A stretch of DNA of 64,000 bases from Pseudomonas sp. KU26590 (GCF_026153515.1 NZ_CP110644.1:3873501-3937500); one strand, 5' to 3'; numbered from the stretch's first letter, positions 1 through 10,208 are shown. The notes: generated from the letters alone by a model not told the origin. Program-made: numbers and translations.

Positions 1-290
1 GTCAGGAAGAGAAGCGCCTGCTTGAGCGTCTGGAAAATATCGCCACGCTGGAAGATCTGCAGCGCCTGCAACAGCGGATGTTCGACCAGTTGGGCATCCG
101 CCTGGACATCGGCCCCGGCTTCAATGAAGTGCGCACCATGCGCGGCATGGTCATCGACATCGCCGAGCTGCCCGGCATGTGCCGCAAGACCCGCGCTGCC
201 ATCCCCGCCGCCATCCGCCGGGGCCTCGAAAAGAACCCCGAAATCGCCTGGCGCCTGCTCAACGCCCACGACTTGTTTCGGGATGCCTGA
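1..290 (+). CDS. C-terminal fragment of an unidentified protein
   Basis: An open frame enters from the left edge of the window (codons in phase with base 3) and ends at a TGA at 288-290, giving the last 95 residues of a protein. The fragment starts with a charged, coiled-coil-like stretch rich in Leu, Glu and Arg, followed by a compact segment containing GMVIDIAELPGM and ending NAHDLFRDA. I do not recognise the family from this tail. Regular codon use and the lack of stops from the edge make a real gene likely. The first in-frame ATG at 78 is internal, so the true start lies outside the window. Confidence 0.6.
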   Translation, partial: QEEKRLLERLENIATLEDLQRLQQRMFDQLGIRLDIGPGFNEVRTMRGMVIDIAELPGMCRKTRAAIPAAIRRGLEKNPEIAWRLLNAHDLFRDA

Positions 291-344
291 AGGCGTTGAG
301 ATGGCTGCGAGACCTCTCACTGAAACACCACAAAAAGTCCGGCC

Positions 345-1196
345 TTACTTCTCCCAGTCCGCCTTGTCGATCTTCAATCCGTGCAAACCGTTGTACGCCG
401 CTCGTTTGGGCTGCTCCCAGCCTTGCAGCAGCGTCGGATCAATGTCGTAGATCTCGACGCCCAGCGGCCGGCACACGGTCAGGGGGTCCTGGGCGTCCGG
501 GCCCCACATCGGCAATGAAAGATCGCCCCCGGGGCATGTCGACAATGCGCAGAGCAGGTCGATCTCGGCGAAGAACTCAAGGTAATCCCCTTGTTTTGCC
601 GGGCAGGCTTTCATGAAATACAGGTCGTCGTGGTTCAAGCCGGTGCACTGGAAGATGTTCAGCACATCGTGCACGTCAAATTCGGTCAGGCCATGGGGCA
701 ACACGGCACGGGTCAGATTCGAATGGCAGTGGTGGTGAAAGTCCTCGCCGGTGAGCATCTTGTTGACGTAGGGATCACAGCGGGTGCCGAGCAGGTCATG
801 CAGTCGACCGCCGTGTTCGTCGATGCCGTAACTGGCGAGGCTGTCGTCGGTGATGGTGACCATCGGCCGCAGGAACGGCAGATTCGACCACAACCGGTCA
901 TGGGTCGTGACGTGCGCGCCCTGCAATTGCCGGGTGCGCGCAGCCCACATCCTCTCGCGCGGATCATCGGCGCTCCAGACATTGAAGTCGCCCACTTGCG
1001 GACCCACCGGGGTGGTCACGCGGAACACCTGACCGGCCTTGACCTTCCACGCCCGACCGGTGCGGACTGGCACTTCGAACTGCTCGACCAGCGTGCGGCT
1101 TTCCCGGGCCTCGCGGATGCGTTGGTAAAACGCCGTGTCGACCTGCAGGGCCGAGCCTTTGCTGACCTGATACGCAGCGGGATAGTCTTTGTACAT
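345..1196 (-). CDS. DUF1989 (urea amidolyase-associated type) protein
   Basis: This 283-residue protein has the DUF1989 pattern found in urea-carboxylase/urea-amidolyase-associated proteins: a central HCHSN segment, then DVLNIFQCTGLN, and CPAKQGDYLEFFAEIDLLCA followed by LSTCPGGD near the C-terminus. The spaced His and Cys residues suggest a metal site. The start at 1196 is chosen because AGGAG lies 6 bases upstream; the frame is open to 1322 but that extension lacks a ribosome site and reads unlike protein. Family members accompany urea or guanidine catabolism, but no urea carboxylase, allophanate hydrolase or transporter is visible here, so the substrate is unknown. It diverges from the LacI gene at 1414 across a 217-bp gap. 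Confidence 0.75.
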   Translation of the reverse strand: MYKDYPAAYQVSKGSALQVDTAFYQRIREARESRTLVEQFEVPVRTGRAWKVKAGQVFRVTTPVGPQVGDFNVWSADDPRERMWAARTRQLQGAHVTTHDRLWSNLPFLRPMVTITDDSLASYGIDEHGGRLHDLLGTRCDPYVNKMLTGEDFHHHCHSNLTRAVLPHGLTEFDVHDVLNIFQCTGLNHDDLYFMKACPAKQGDYLEFFAEIDLLCALSTCPGGDLSLPMWGPDAQDPLTVCRPLGVEIYDIDPTLLQGWEQPKRAAYNGLHGLKIDKADWEK

Positions 1197-1413
1197 GGGT
1201 GCTCCTGGCGAATGATTTTCATCTGACACATTGAGCACAGCACAGCCCGTGCCAAGGGCTTTGAGTCGTTCAACACGCAGATCAACAATCTCGGATTTGG
1301 AATTTAATTTCCATCTGTACAAGTAATAGAACAGCGATTAGCATTGCGACAGCCTCACCGAGGCCCCGAATCGACCTCAACAAGACCTCACCGAGAGGCT
1401 TCAGGGGATTCAC

Positions 1414-2439
1414 ATGCTCGAACGCGCCAGACGTTTTTCCATCAAGCAGATCGCAACCCAGGCCGGCGTGAGCAAGGCAACGGTTGATCGCGTCCTGCAT
1501 CAGCGCGGCAGCGTGCATCACCAGACCCACCGCCGCATTCATCAAGCCCTCGAAGAACTCGAAGCCCAGGAAAAGTCCGGGCCTGCGGTGGGCCGCACCT
1601 TCCACATCGACGTTATCCTGCACACACCCAAACGCTTCAGCGACGCGGTGCAGGAGGCGATTCTCGCGCAGCTCGGCAGTCTCGCGCCGTTTCGTATCTT
1701 TCCGCGCTTTCACCTGTATCAGGCCATCGGCCCGCAGCAGATGCACGACCTGATTCTGCGTTGCGTCGGCAAAGGCAGTCAGGGGCTGATCATCAAAGCT
1801 GCAGATGAGTTGCCGATCAACGAAGCGGTGAATCAGGCCACGGCGGCGGGTGTGCCGGTGGTGACGTTTGTTTCCGATCTGCCCCAGAGTGAGCGCATCG
1901 GTTACATCGGCATGGACAATCGCACCGCCGGGCAAACGGCGGCGTACCTGATGTCGCGCTGGCTCGACCATGCCGCCCAAGACGTGGCCGTGGTGATCAG
2001 CAGTGAGCTGTTTCGTGGCGAGGAAGAGCGGGAGATGGGTTTCCGCACCTGGCTGCGCAGCCGTGCGGCCCATCTGCGCGTCGTCGACGTCACCGGAGGG
2101 TTCGGCGTGCATGAGCCGACCTTCGAAAAGGTGACCAGAGCGTTGCAGGACAACCCGTCGATCAAAGCCATTTACAGCGTCGGCGGCGGCAACCGCGCGA
2201 TCGTCGACGCCTTCGCCGCACTCAATCGGCCCCTGGATGTGTTCATCGGGCACGACCTCGATCAGGAAAACCGGCAACTGCTGGCGGAGGAAAAGATTGC
2301 CGCGATCATCGATCACAACTTGCAAACCGACGCGCGCAACGCGTTTGTGCACATCCTGCAGTTTCATCGCCTGTGGAAGGCGGTGCCGATGCCCGTTTCC
2401 CACGTACAGGTGGTCACGCCGTTCAACCTGACCCACTGA
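1414..2439 (+). CDS. LacI-family transcriptional regulator
   Basis: This 341-residue protein opens with a LacI helix-turn-helix (residues about 8-30, IKQIATQAGVSKATVDRVL) and a hinge near 45-60, followed by a periplasmic-binding-protein-like sensor domain containing GLIIKAADE and VVTFVSDLP. A strong ribosome site (AGGGGA) sits 6 bases before the ATG. It lies 58 bp upstream of a Gfo/Idh/MocA dehydrogenase on the same strand, so it probably controls that gene, and the divergent DUF1989 gene may be a second target. The sensor type fits a sugar or cyclitol ligand; inositol is suggested only by the neighbour. Confidence 0.85.
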   Translation: MLERARRFSIKQIATQAGVSKATVDRVLHQRGSVHHQTHRRIHQALEELEAQEKSGPAVGRTFHIDVILHTPKRFSDAVQEAILAQLGSLAPFRIFPRFHLYQAIGPQQMHDLILRCVGKGSQGLIIKAADELPINEAVNQATAAGVPVVTFVSDLPQSERIGYIGMDNRTAGQTAAYLMSRWLDHAAQDVAVVISSELFRGEEEREMGFRTWLRSRAAHLRVVDVTGGFGVHEPTFEKVTRALQDNPSIKAIYSVGGGNRAIVDAFAALNRPLDVFIGHDLDQENRQLLAEEKIAAIIDHNLQTDARNAFVHILQFHRLWKAVPMPVSHVQVVTPFNLTH

Positions 2440-2497
2440 TGTGCAGCCGCACCCGTTACGCCGATCACCCCATAACAACAATCCCGGAGATCCACCC

Positions 2498-3496
2498 ATG
2501 CTACGCATTGCTGTCCTCGGCGCAGGCCGTATCGCCAACATTCACGCGGCCAACGTGGCCGCTAACCCTAACGTGCAACTGACGGTGATCGCTGACCCAT
2601 GGCGCGAAGGCGTCGACACCCTGGCTGGCAAGCTGGGTTGCGCCGCGGCCTACGATTGCGCCGAAGCCATTGCCCGGGACGATGTGGATGCGATTGTCAT
2701 CGGCACGCCGACCGACACCCACATCGACCTGATGCTGCGGGCGGTAAAGCTGGGCAAACCGGTGCTGTGCGAGAAACCCATTGACCTGGATTTCGCCAAA
2801 GCCGCCCGCGCGGTGGAAGAGATCGAGCGCCTGAATGGCAAGGTGATGCTCGGGTTCAACCGCCGTTTTGACCCGGACACCCTGCAGATGCGCAAAGCCA
2901 TTGCCCGCGGTGACGTCGGCGAGGTGCGCCAGGTGGTCATCACCAGCCGGGATCCTGGGTTGGCGCCGGTGGAATACCTGACCCATTCCGGCGGCATCTT
3001 CCGCGACATGACCATCCATGACTTCGACACCGCGCGCACGCTGCTCGGCGAGGAACCCATCGAAGTCATCGCCATCGCCAGCCGCCTCGTGGAGCCCGCA
3101 CTGGCGCAGATCGACGACTACGACAGCGTGATGGTCCTGCTGCGCACCGCGTCGGGCAAGCAGTGCCACATCAATTGCTGCCGCGAAGCCGTGTATGGCT
3201 ACGACCAGCGCCTGGAGGTGTTCGGTTCCAAGGGGATGATCCTCAACGACAACCATCGCCCGAGCACCGTGCGCAGCTACAGCGCCACGCAAACAGAAGT
3301 GCGCGAGCCGCTGGAGAATTTCTTCCTCGAACGCTACGCCGCGTCGTATCGCATCGAGCTGAACCAGTTCATCGACGCGGTGCGCAGCAACGAAACCTTG
3401 CCGACCAACGCCCGGGACGGCTTGCGAGCCTTGCATCTGGCCAACTGCGCCATCGAGTCGATCAAGACCGGGCGGGCTGTGAAGGTGGATATCTGA
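2498..3496 (+). CDS. Gfo/Idh/MocA oxidoreductase, probable inositol 2-dehydrogenase
   Basis: The 332-residue protein has an N-terminal NAD-binding Rossmann fold (LGAGRIA, residues 7-13) and the family catalytic lysine in the EKP motif (E92-K93-P94). The segment GGIFRDMTIHDFD places Asp170 and His174 with the spacing of the Asp/His pair of inositol dehydrogenases. These enzymes oxidise myo-inositol to scyllo-inosose with NAD. The start at 2498 follows CGGAGA 7 bases upstream; the open frame reaches back to 2441 but that part has no ribosome site. Other iol genes are absent from the window, so the substrate could be another polyol or sugar. Confidence 0.75.
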   Translation: MLRIAVLGAGRIANIHAANVAANPNVQLTVIADPWREGVDTLAGKLGCAAAYDCAEAIARDDVDAIVIGTPTDTHIDLMLRAVKLGKPVLCEKPIDLDFAKAARAVEEIERLNGKVMLGFNRRFDPDTLQMRKAIARGDVGEVRQVVITSRDPGLAPVEYLTHSGGIFRDMTIHDFDTARTLLGEEPIEVIAIASRLVEPALAQIDDYDSVMVLLRTASGKQCHINCCREAVYGYDQRLEVFGSKGMILNDNHRPSTVRSYSATQTEVREPLENFFLERYAASYRIELNQFIDAVRSNETLPTNARDGLRALHLANCAIESIKTGRAVKVDI

Positions 3497-3587
3497 GTCC
3501 CAAGGTGTTCAGGGCCCGTTTCTGGGTACGGGCATGAGGGGCCGTAGCAGACGGCCAGCGTACTTCAACCACGGTGCATAACCCGTA

Positions 3588-4356
3588 GGAGCCGGCTTGC
3601 TGCCGAACCGGTCTGGCCACTCCCTGCAGTGTTGAATGAAAGGCCGCCTTCGCCAGCAAGCCGGCTCCTACGGTGAAATCGAGGACATCCAGTGGGACCG
3701 GCTTCAGCCGGGAAGAGGCCAGCGCAAACGCCATCAATTTTGCAGCACTGGCCAGTCTGAGACGGCTTGCTGGCGAACCGGTCCCGCCACTCACTGCGGT
3801 GTTGAATGAAGGGCCGCCTTCGCCAGCAAGCCGGCTCCTACGGTGAAATCGAGGACATCCAGTGGGACCGGCTTCAGCCGGGAAGAGGCCAGCGCAAACG
3901 CCATCAATTTTGCAGCACTGGCCAGTCTGAGAAGGCTTGCTGACGAACCGGTCCCGCCACTCACTGCAGTCTTGAATGAAAGGCCGCCTTCGCCAGCAAG
4001 CCGGCTACTACGGTGAAATCGAGGGCATCCAGTGGGACCGGCTTCAGCCGGGAAGAGGCCAGCGCAAACGCCATCAATTTTGCAGCACTGGCCAGTCTGA
4101 GAAGGCTTGCTGGCGAACCGGTCTGGCCACTCACTGCAGTGTTGAATGAAAGGCCGCCTTCGCCAGCAAGCCGGCTCCTACGGTGAAATCGAGGACATCC
4201 AGTGGGACCGGCTTCAGCCGGGAAGAGGCCAGCGCAAACGCCATCAATTTTGCAGCACTGGCCAGTCTGAGAAGGCTTGCTGGCGAACCCGGCATGTCAA
4301 CCGCAGCAGTGTTGACTGACCAAATGAGTTCGCCAGCAAGCCGGCTGCTACAGAGT
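3588..4356. repeat. Tandem array of 170-bp REP-containing units
   Basis: Four full units and a partial fifth repeat at exactly 170 bp. For example CGGTGAAATC recurs at 3671, 3841, 4011 and 4181, and GGCTTGC at 3594, 3764, 3934, 4104 and 4274. Each unit carries an inverted pair (GGCTTGCTGGCGAA facing TTCGCCAGCAAGCC) and a second REP type (GTGGGACCGGCTTCAGCCGGGA). Units differ by a few substitutions only. The array fills most of the 938-bp space between the inositol-dehydrogenase-like gene and the dnaE2 stop; I see no gene in it. The near identity of units points to recent amplification by unequal exchange or replication slippage. Confidence 0.95.
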
Positions 4357-4434
4357 GGTTGTGGTCAGTCACATCCGCGCGATCGGCCCGGGACTGATCT
4401 CACGTGGTGAGCGGACCGCCACATGCCCTTTGAC

Positions 4435-7400
4435 TCACTTGAAATCCCGACTGCGCACGTCGAGCCCGGTGAGCATCGGCGTGAGGTCGAACAATCGCTG
4501 GGCGATGACGTGGCGCACGCCCTTCTGGAATTCGAACTTGCCGAACACCTGCATCAACTGCGACCCCACCAACACCTTGCGTTGGCGCTCGGCCAGATCA
4601 CGCCAGACCACGACGTTGATCATGCCGTGTTCGTCTTCCAGGGTCACAAAGGTCACGCCGCTGGCGGTGCCGGGGCGTTGTCGACCGACGACAAGCCCGG
4701 CGACGCTGAAGCTTCGGCCGTGCTCTTCATCCAGCAAATCCTTTGAACTGCGAAAACGCTTCGCAGCGAGTTTAGGGCGCAGGAGGGCCAGCGGGTGCGG
4801 GCCGAGCGTGGTGCCGAGGGTGTCGTAGTCCGCCGCAAGATCTTGGGCGACACTCGGCAGTGGCAGCGCGACCTGGGCCTCTTCGCCAAAACAGTCGTCG
4901 CCGAATAGCGGCCGTTGCATCTCGACACCGGCGATCTCCCAGCGCGCCCGATGCCGATGCCCCACCAGCCCCCGCAGCGCACCGGAATCCGCCAGCGCAG
5001 CACGGGCCCTATTGTCCAGTTCGGCACGAATGCACAGGTCGGCCACGTCTTTGAAATCACGTACGCCACGCGCCTGTTCGATGCGCTTGGCGTCCTCCTC
5101 GCGAAAGCCGCGAATGATGCGCAGGCCCATGCGGATCGCGAGGTTCTGGTTGTATTCCCGGCCGGCCACCGGTTCCAGCGAACAGTCCCAGTCGCTGTGT
5201 CGCACGTCCACCGGGTGCACGTCGATCTGGTGGCGCCGGGCGTCCTGCAGCAACTGGTCCGGGCTGTAAAAGCCCATGGGCCAGCTGTTGATCAGCGCGC
5301 AGGTAAAGGCCGCCGGCTCGTGGCATTTGAGCCAGCAACTGGCGTAGGTCAGCAAGGCGAAGCTGGCGGCGTGGGATTCCGGGAAACCATAACTGCCGAA
5401 GCCCTTGATCTGCTCGAAAATGCGCTGGATGAACTCGTCCGGGTAGCCCTTTTCTTTCATGCGCTCGCTGAGGCGGATGCGATGGGGCTCGAGACCGCCA
5501 TGGCGTTTCCAGGCCGCCATGGAACGGCGCAACTGGTCCGCCTCGCCGGGGGAATAATCGGCGGCGACAATCGCCAGTTGCATGACCTGCTCCTGAAACA
5601 GCGGCACGCCCAGGGTGCGCTCAAATACCACTTTCAGTTCGTCGGAGGGGTACGTCACTGCCTCTTCGCCGTTCTTGCGGCGCAGGTACGGATGCACCAT
5701 GCCGCCCTGAATCGGCCCGGGCCGGACGATGGCCACCTCGATCACCAGGTCGTAGAACGTGCTGGGCTTCAACCGCGGCAGCATGGACATCTGCGCCCGT
5801 GACTCGATCTGGAACACGCCGATGGTGTCGGCCCGGGTGATCATGTCGTAGGTCGGTTTGTCCTCGGCGGGGATGGTCGCGAGGGTCAGGTCGTAACCGC
5901 GATAACCCCTGACCAGATCGAAGGTCCGGCGCAGCGCGCTGAGCATGCCCAACGCCAGAATATCGACCTTGAGCAGGCCCACCAGATCGAGGTCGTCCTT
6001 GTCCCATTGAATGATGGTGCGGTCGGCCATAGCGGCGTTTTCCACGGGCACCAGGGTTTCCAGCGGGTGCTCGGAAATCACAAAGCCGCCGGGGTGCTGG
6101 GACAGATGCCGGGGGAAGCCGATGAGTTCGCCGGTGAGTGTCAGCACCCGGCGCAGAGTCAGGCTGTCAGGTTCAAAACCACATTCGCGCAGGCGTTCGG
6201 CGGGCGGCATGCTGTCGCTCCAGCGGCTGAAGCAGTCGGCCAGGGCGTTTATCTGGTCGGGCGGCAAACCGAGGACGCGGGCCACATCCCGGACGGCCCC
6301 CGCACCGTGGTACGTACTGGCAACGGCGGTGAGCGCTGCCCTGCCCCGGCCATATCGACGGAACACGTATTGCAGCACTTCCTCGCGCCGTTCGTGCTCG
6401 AAATCGACATCGATGTCCGGGGGCTCGTCGCGTTCTTCGGAGATGAAACGCTCGAACAGCAGGTTGCTTTTTGATGGGTCCAGCTCGGTGATGCCCAGGG
6501 CGAAACACACCGTGGAGTTGGCCGCCGAGCCACGGCCCTGGCAGAGGATGTGCTGCTCGCGGGCGAAGCTGACGATGTCATGCACCGTGAGGAAGTAACT
6601 CTCGTACCGCTTGGCCGCGATGACCTTCAGCTCTTTTTCGATGTTGCTGCGGGCGACCTCCGGCACGCCCTGAGGCCAGCGACGGCCCGCGCCCTGTTCG
6701 GTCAGATGCCGCAGCCAGCTGCTGGGGGACTGGTCAGGTGGCACCAGTTCATGGGGGTATTCGTAGCGCAACTCACTGAGGTCGAAGGTGCAGCGCCGGG
6801 CGATCTTCACGGTTTCAATCAGCAGGCTCGCCGGGTAAACCTCGCTCAGTACCGACAACGGCCGCAGATGCCGCTCGCCGTTGGCAAACAGCCGATGCCC
6901 TGCTTCCGCCACGGTGGTGTGATGGCGGACAGCGCTCATGGTGTCCTGCAACGCCCGACGACCGCGGGCGTGCATGTGCACGTCGCCACTGGCGACGGCA
7001 GGAATCGCCATGGCCCGCGCCATGCCGAGCAAGGTGTTGAGGCGCTTTCGGTCATCGGGACCGCAATGCAGCTCGACGCTCAGCCACAGGTTCTGCTGAA
7101 AGATCCCGCGCAGCCAGATGCCTTGTTCCCGCCGTGTCGGGACGTCCTGATCAAGATCGGGCAGCCACAGCGCCAAAAGCCCCGAGAGCGGCGGCTGAAA
7201 GTCCTCATGCAGCAAGCGGTATTCACCCTTCTTGCTGCGGCGCCGACCTTGGGTGATCAAGCGACACAAGGCCTGGTAACCGGCGAGATTCTCCACCAGC
7301 AAGACGATTTTCGGCCCGTTCTCGACGGTGATTTCGCTGCCGATGATCAGTGGCAGCTCACATTCCTTCGCGGCCTGCCACGCACGCACGATGCCCGCCA

Positions 7401-7536
7401 GGGTGCATTCGTCGGTAATCGCCAGCGCTTGATAGCCGTGAAGCTTTGCCCGTTCGAACAGCTCCTTTGCACTCGACGCCCCACGCTGAAAGGTGAAGTT
7501 CGACAGGCAATGCAGCTCGGCGTATCCCCCGCTCAT
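4435..7536 (-). CDS. dnaE2: Error-prone DNA polymerase DnaE2 (ImuC)
   Basis: This 1033-residue protein is a C-family DNA polymerase of the DnaE2/ImuC type. It has an N-terminal PHP domain (starting with [11 protein letters not shown]), the palm motif PDIDVDFEH with the catalytic Asp374 and Asp376, and the third catalytic Asp525 in [10 protein letters not shown]-terminal OB-fold region contains [14 protein letters not shown]. DnaE2 carries out damage-induced translesion synthesis together with ImuA and ImuB. The ATG at 7536 overlaps the imuB stop (ATGA), so translation is coupled; the upstream open frame to 7653 lies inside imuB. It ends the lexA2-imuA-imuB-dnaE2 operon. Confidence 0.95.
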   Translation of the reverse strand: MSGGYAELHCLSNFTFQRGASSAKELFERAKLHGYQALAITDECTLAGIVRAWQAAKECELPLIIGSEITVENGPKIVLLVENLAGYQALCRLITQGRRRSKKGEYRLLHEDFQPPLSGLLALWLPDLDQDVPTRREQGIWLRGIFQQNLWLSVELHCGPDDRKRLNTLLGMARAMAIPAVASGDVHMHARGRRALQDTMSAVRHHTTVAEAGHRLFANGERHLRPLSVLSEVYPASLLIETVKIARRCTFDLSELRYEYPHELVPPDQSPSSWLRHLTEQGAGRRWPQGVPEVARSNIEKELKVIAAKRYESYFLTVHDIVSFAREQHILCQGRGSAANSTVCFALGITELDPSKSNLLFERFISEERDEPPDIDVDFEHERREEVLQYVFRRYGRGRAALTAVASTYHGAGAVRDVARVLGLPPDQINALADCFSRWSDSMPPAERLRECGFEPDSLTLRRVLTLTGELIGFPRHLSQHPGGFVISEHPLETLVPVENAAMADRTIIQWDKDDLDLVGLLKVDILALGMLSALRRTFDLVRGYRGYDLTLATIPAEDKPTYDMITRADTIGVFQIESRAQMSMLPRLKPSTFYDLVIEVAIVRPGPIQGGMVHPYLRRKNGEEAVTYPSDELKVVFERTLGVPLFQEQVMQLAIVAADYSPGEADQLRRSMAAWKRHGGLEPHRIRLSERMKEKGYPDEFIQRIFEQIKGFGSYGFPESHAASFALLTYASCWLKCHEPAAFTCALINSWPMGFYSPDQLLQDARRHQIDVHPVDVRHSDWDCSLEPVAGREYNQNLAIRMGLRIIRGFREEDAKRIEQARGVRDFKDVADLCIRAELDNRARAALADSGALRGLVGHRHRARWEIAGVEMQRPLFGDDCFGEEAQVALPLPSVAQDLAADYDTLGTTLGPHPLALLRPKLAAKRFRSSKDLLDEEHGRSFSVAGLVVGRQRPGTASGVTFVTLEDEHGMINVVVWRDLAERQRKVLVGSQLMQVFGKFEFQKGVRHVIAQRLFDLTPMLTGLDVRSRDFK

Positions 7537-8960
7537 GCAAACCAGCCGTGCAGCAACAGGCTGCTGTCGCCAACGCTGCGGTAAGCCCAGCCACGCTGGC
7601 CGTTGCGGGTTTCGACGAGGTAGTAGTCGCGACGCACGTCGCCGCCATCCCACCAGCCCGACTCGATGCGCTCCGGCCCGGCCAGCACACGCAAGCCGGG
7701 CTCGGTCATTAATTCGGGCACAGACAACAGCCAGCCGGGGCGCGGCACTTTATGGGTCAGCGCCAGCGGTTTGCTCGGGGAAGCGGGCAACGAAGCGTGT
7801 TCCGGGCGATGGTCGGCATTGAAACCCAGGCCTGCCACGGCTTCATCACCAAGCCGTGCACGCAGGCGCTCGCGCAGTTGCTCCCAGGGCATGGTTTGCT
7901 GCGGACGGTCGTCGAACAGTTCGCGGTGGGTGGGCACGAACGCCGGCAGATCCTTGGCCTGCAACCTCAGCGCGCGAACCGGCGACGGCACTTCGATTTG
8001 CTCCAGACGCCCGCGTGCCAGTTCGAACAACATGTTGGCTTCACGCTCGGCGCTGAGCAGGCCGACGGGAATCTGCGTGTCCGGCGCCACACTACCCGCG
8101 ATCGGCACGTGCTCCAGATGAATCACGAAACGTTGCACGCCGCTGTCGCGCCCGGCCAGAAACACCGCCAGATCGGCAATCATGCGCTTGAGCGGGAACA
8201 GCAGCGCCTGGTGGGACTCGACGTCAAAATTCAGCTCGATCCGGGTATCGAAACGGTCCGGCGGCACATAGCACTCCAGCCCCATGGGCCTGCGTCCGAA
8301 CAGGGTGTCTAGGTGTTGCAGCACGGCTGCCGGAAAACGCCGGGCCAGGGTGTCACGGGGCAACCCATGAACCTGTCGCACGCGGTGCAGCCCCATGCGC
8401 GCCAGTGCGGTGGCCACCTCGGTTGGCAGGCCGATGCGGTTGACCGGCATCTGTGCCAGCACCTCATGCAGCGTGTCGCCATCGGTCACGGCGAGACCAT
8501 CATGGCCGTTGGCAAGCATGCGGGCCGCCAGCGGATTGGGCGCTGCGACGATGCGGTGGGTAAAGCCCAGCTCGGTCAGCTCCTGACGCATTCGCGCCTC
8601 GAACATCGGCCACGGTCCGAACAGGCCGAAGCTGGATTCCACCTCCATCAACAGCACGCGCGGGTATTTGAGGCTGACATGGGAACTGAAACGGTAGGCC
8701 CAGGCCGCCAGCAGACGATGCCAGCGCTCGGTTTCGTCCGGGTCGTATTCGACGGTGGCGAATTCTCGGGTCATGGCGTGAGCTGCCGTCAACGACTGGC
8801 CGGCCCGCAAGCCCATCGCGCGGGCCGCCGGGTTGACCGTCTGCAGCACCCGGCGCTGCGCCGTGCCGCTGATCAGCGCCAGCGGTTCTTCAGGGTTTTC
8901 GCGACGACGCATGACGCCGTCCAGCGCCAGCTGCGGCAGGAGGACACAGGCCCAGAGCAT
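7533..8960 (-). CDS. imuB: Y-family polymerase-like protein ImuB
   Basis: The 475-residue protein resembles Y-family polymerases (DinB/UmuC fold) and is ImuB by its position between imuA and dnaE2. It begins [14 protein letters not shown] and has the fingers/palm-like segment [20 protein letters not shown], then a little-finger region. Known ImuB proteins are catalytically inactive and act as a hub linking the beta clamp, ImuA and DnaE2; the acidic metal-ligand pattern of active DinB is not evident here. The start at 8960 lies 7 bp after the imuA stop with GAGG upstream. The long N-terminal extension of the open frame runs through imuA and is not used. Confidence 0.92.
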   Translation of the reverse strand: MLWACVLLPQLALDGVMRRRENPEEPLALISGTAQRRVLQTVNPAARAMGLRAGQSLTAAHAMTREFATVEYDPDETERWHRLLAAWAYRFSSHVSLKYPRVLLMEVESSFGLFGPWPMFEARMRQELTELGFTHRIVAAPNPLAARMLANGHDGLAVTDGDTLHEVLAQMPVNRIGLPTEVATALARMGLHRVRQVHGLPRDTLARRFPAAVLQHLDTLFGRRPMGLECYVPPDRFDTRIELNFDVESHQALLFPLKRMIADLAVFLAGRDSGVQRFVIHLEHVPIAGSVAPDTQIPVGLLSAEREANMLFELARGRLEQIEVPSPVRALRLQAKDLPAFVPTHRELFDDRPQQTMPWEQLRERLRARLGDEAVAGLGFNADHRPEHASLPASPSKPLALTHKVPRPGWLLSVPELMTEPGLRVLAGPERIESGWWDGGDVRRDYYLVETRNGQRGWAYRSVGDSSLLLHGWFA

Positions 8961-8967
8961 GGCAACC

Positions 8968-9588
8968 TCACGCGTCAGCGGTGAACGGAACGGGGCAAGA
9001 AGGCGCCAGCCCGCCGCGACACTTGAGCACCCGCAACTGACTGGGGCGCGCGTCAATGGCAATGCGCAGCGCGGCCGGAGACGGATTGGCCGCTGCCTCA
9101 TGCCCGCGACAGGCAAAGGCCAGGGTTTCACCGGTTTCGGCGGCCACCTGCAACCGACGCAAGGCACGGTCATCAACCTTGGTGGGCCAGCACAACACTG
9201 CGCCACAACTGCCCGATCGCAGGCATTGCTCGACCGCCCACAAGGCATCGCGCTCATTGGCGTGGATGATCGACAACTGCCTCAGGTCGATGCCCGCCAT
9301 CTGCCAGGCCTGGGCATAGGGGAGATAGGGAGGCGCGACCAGCACGATGCGTTCGCCGCTGTCAGCGAGCCGCGCCAGGGTCGGCCACATCAGCCGCAAC
9401 TCGCCACTGCCGTTGGCCGCCACCAGCACTTCGGTCATCGCCGCAGGGGGCCAGCCTCCCATGGGCAACGCCGCGTCGAGGGCCGCATGGCCGGTGGGCT
9501 GGGCGGCCACCGAAGCCACCTGCTGCCGCCCCTTCCAGACACGTCGCTCGTCCAGCAGCGCGTCTAGGCTGACCACCGCGCCCATCAT
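8968..9588 (-). CDS. imuA: Translesion synthesis-associated protein ImuA
   Basis: The 206-residue protein is the RecA/SulA-like ImuA of the mutagenesis cassette. It contains LPMGGWPPAAMTEVL in the place of the RecA Walker region and the core sheet segment RIVLVAPPYLPYAQAW. ImuA helps direct ImuB and DnaE2 to damaged DNA. Its ATG at 9588 overlaps the lexA2 stop in an ATGA arrangement; a second Met follows at once, so initiation could be at 9585. It belongs to a tightly coupled SOS operon with lexA2 upstream and imuB downstream. Confidence 0.9.
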   Translation of the reverse strand: MMGAVVSLDALLDERRVWKGRQQVASVAAQPTGHAALDAALPMGGWPPAAMTEVLVAANGSGELRLMWPTLARLADSGERIVLVAPPYLPYAQAWQMAGIDLRQLSIIHANERDALWAVEQCLRSGSCGAVLCWPTKVDDRALRRLQVAAETGETLAFACRGHEAAANPSPAALRIAIDARPSQLRVLKCRGGLAPSCPVPFTADA

Positions 9589-10193
9589 TCCCGGCGCACC
9601 AGGCCACAGAACACGCCTTCGATGGCGAAGTCCTGGTCGGGCCGCACGATGATCGGTTGATACGCAGGGTTGCGCGGCAGCAAGCGCAGCTGATCATCGC
9701 CGCGTTCCAGGCGCTTGATGGTCACTTCGCCGTCCAGCCGGGCCACGATGATCTGCCCGTCGCGCGCTTCGGCGCTTTGCAGGATGCCCACCAGATCGCC
9801 ATCGAAGATGCCGTCGTCGATCATCGAATCCCCGCTCACCCGCAACAGGTAATCCGGGACGCGCATGAAGGTGCGACTGTCCAGCGTGAAGATATCGTGA
9901 TTGTCGAGGTCGGGCCCGATGGGCGCACCGGCGGCCACCCGACCGAGCACAGGGATGTCGAGCATCTGCGGCCGGGGACGGGTGTCCACCAGGCGGATGC
10001 CGCGGGCCTGATTGGCGACGACCTCGATCAAACCGGCATCAGTGAGGGCCACGATGTGCTTGCGCGCGACACTGCGGGAAGCAAAACCGAAGGCTTCGGA
10101 AATTTCAGCCAGGCTGGGAGGCTGGCCGTTCTGGGCGATGCGGTCACGAATGAACGTGAGGATGGCAGCGCGTTTGGGGGATAGGTTCGTCAT
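9585..10193 (-). CDS. lexA2: LexA2, SOS repressor of the imuAB-dnaE2 operon
   Basis: The protein (202 residues from MTNLSPKRAA) has the LexA winged HTH (PPSLAEISEAFGFASRSVARKH, residues about 25-46), the self-cleavage site Ala88-Gly89 in GRVAAGAP, and the Ser123/Lys160 catalytic dyad in SGDSM and VTIKR. It is the second LexA of Pseudomonas, which controls its own mutagenesis operon. Start choice is open. MTNLSP matches the usual beginning of the family, but an ATG at 10202 in frame (MCS prefix) has the better placed GGAAAGAG ribosome site. The LexA2 operator lies across this start region. Confidence 0.93.
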   Translation of the reverse strand: MTNLSPKRAAILTFIRDRIAQNGQPPSLAEISEAFGFASRSVARKHIVALTDAGLIEVVANQARGIRLVDTRPRPQMLDIPVLGRVAAGAPIGPDLDNHDIFTLDSRTFMRVPDYLLRVSGDSMIDDGIFDGDLVGILQSAEARDGQIIVARLDGEVTIKRLERGDDQLRLLPRNPAYQPIIVRPDQDFAIEGVFCGLVRRE

Positions 10194-10196
10194 GGA

Positions 10197-10208
10197 GCAC
10201 ATTTGTAC
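10197..10208 (-). promoter_or_regulatory. LexA2 operator, GTAC-N4-GTGC
   Basis: Read on the minus strand the sequence is GTACAAATGTGC, a perfect match to the GTAC-N4-GTGC operator known for LexA2 of Pseudomonas putida. It sits 3 bases upstream of the lexA2 ATG at 10193 and covers the alternative ATG at 10202, so repressor bound here would also cover the translation start. This supports autoregulation of the whole cassette by its first gene product. Confidence 0.85.

Noticed and set aside
1282..2541. Long minus-strand open frame (419 codons) opposite the LacI gene
   Set aside because: It is antisense to a clear LacI protein and its translation has no recognisable domain; a shadow of high-GC codon use.
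3588..4356. CRISPR array
   Set aside because: The 170-bp period, near-identical whole units with no unique spacers, and the lack of cas genes rule it out.
4915..5802. Plus-strand frames of up to 295 codons opposite dnaE2
   Set aside because: They mirror the codon pattern of dnaE2 and show no ribosome sites or motifs.
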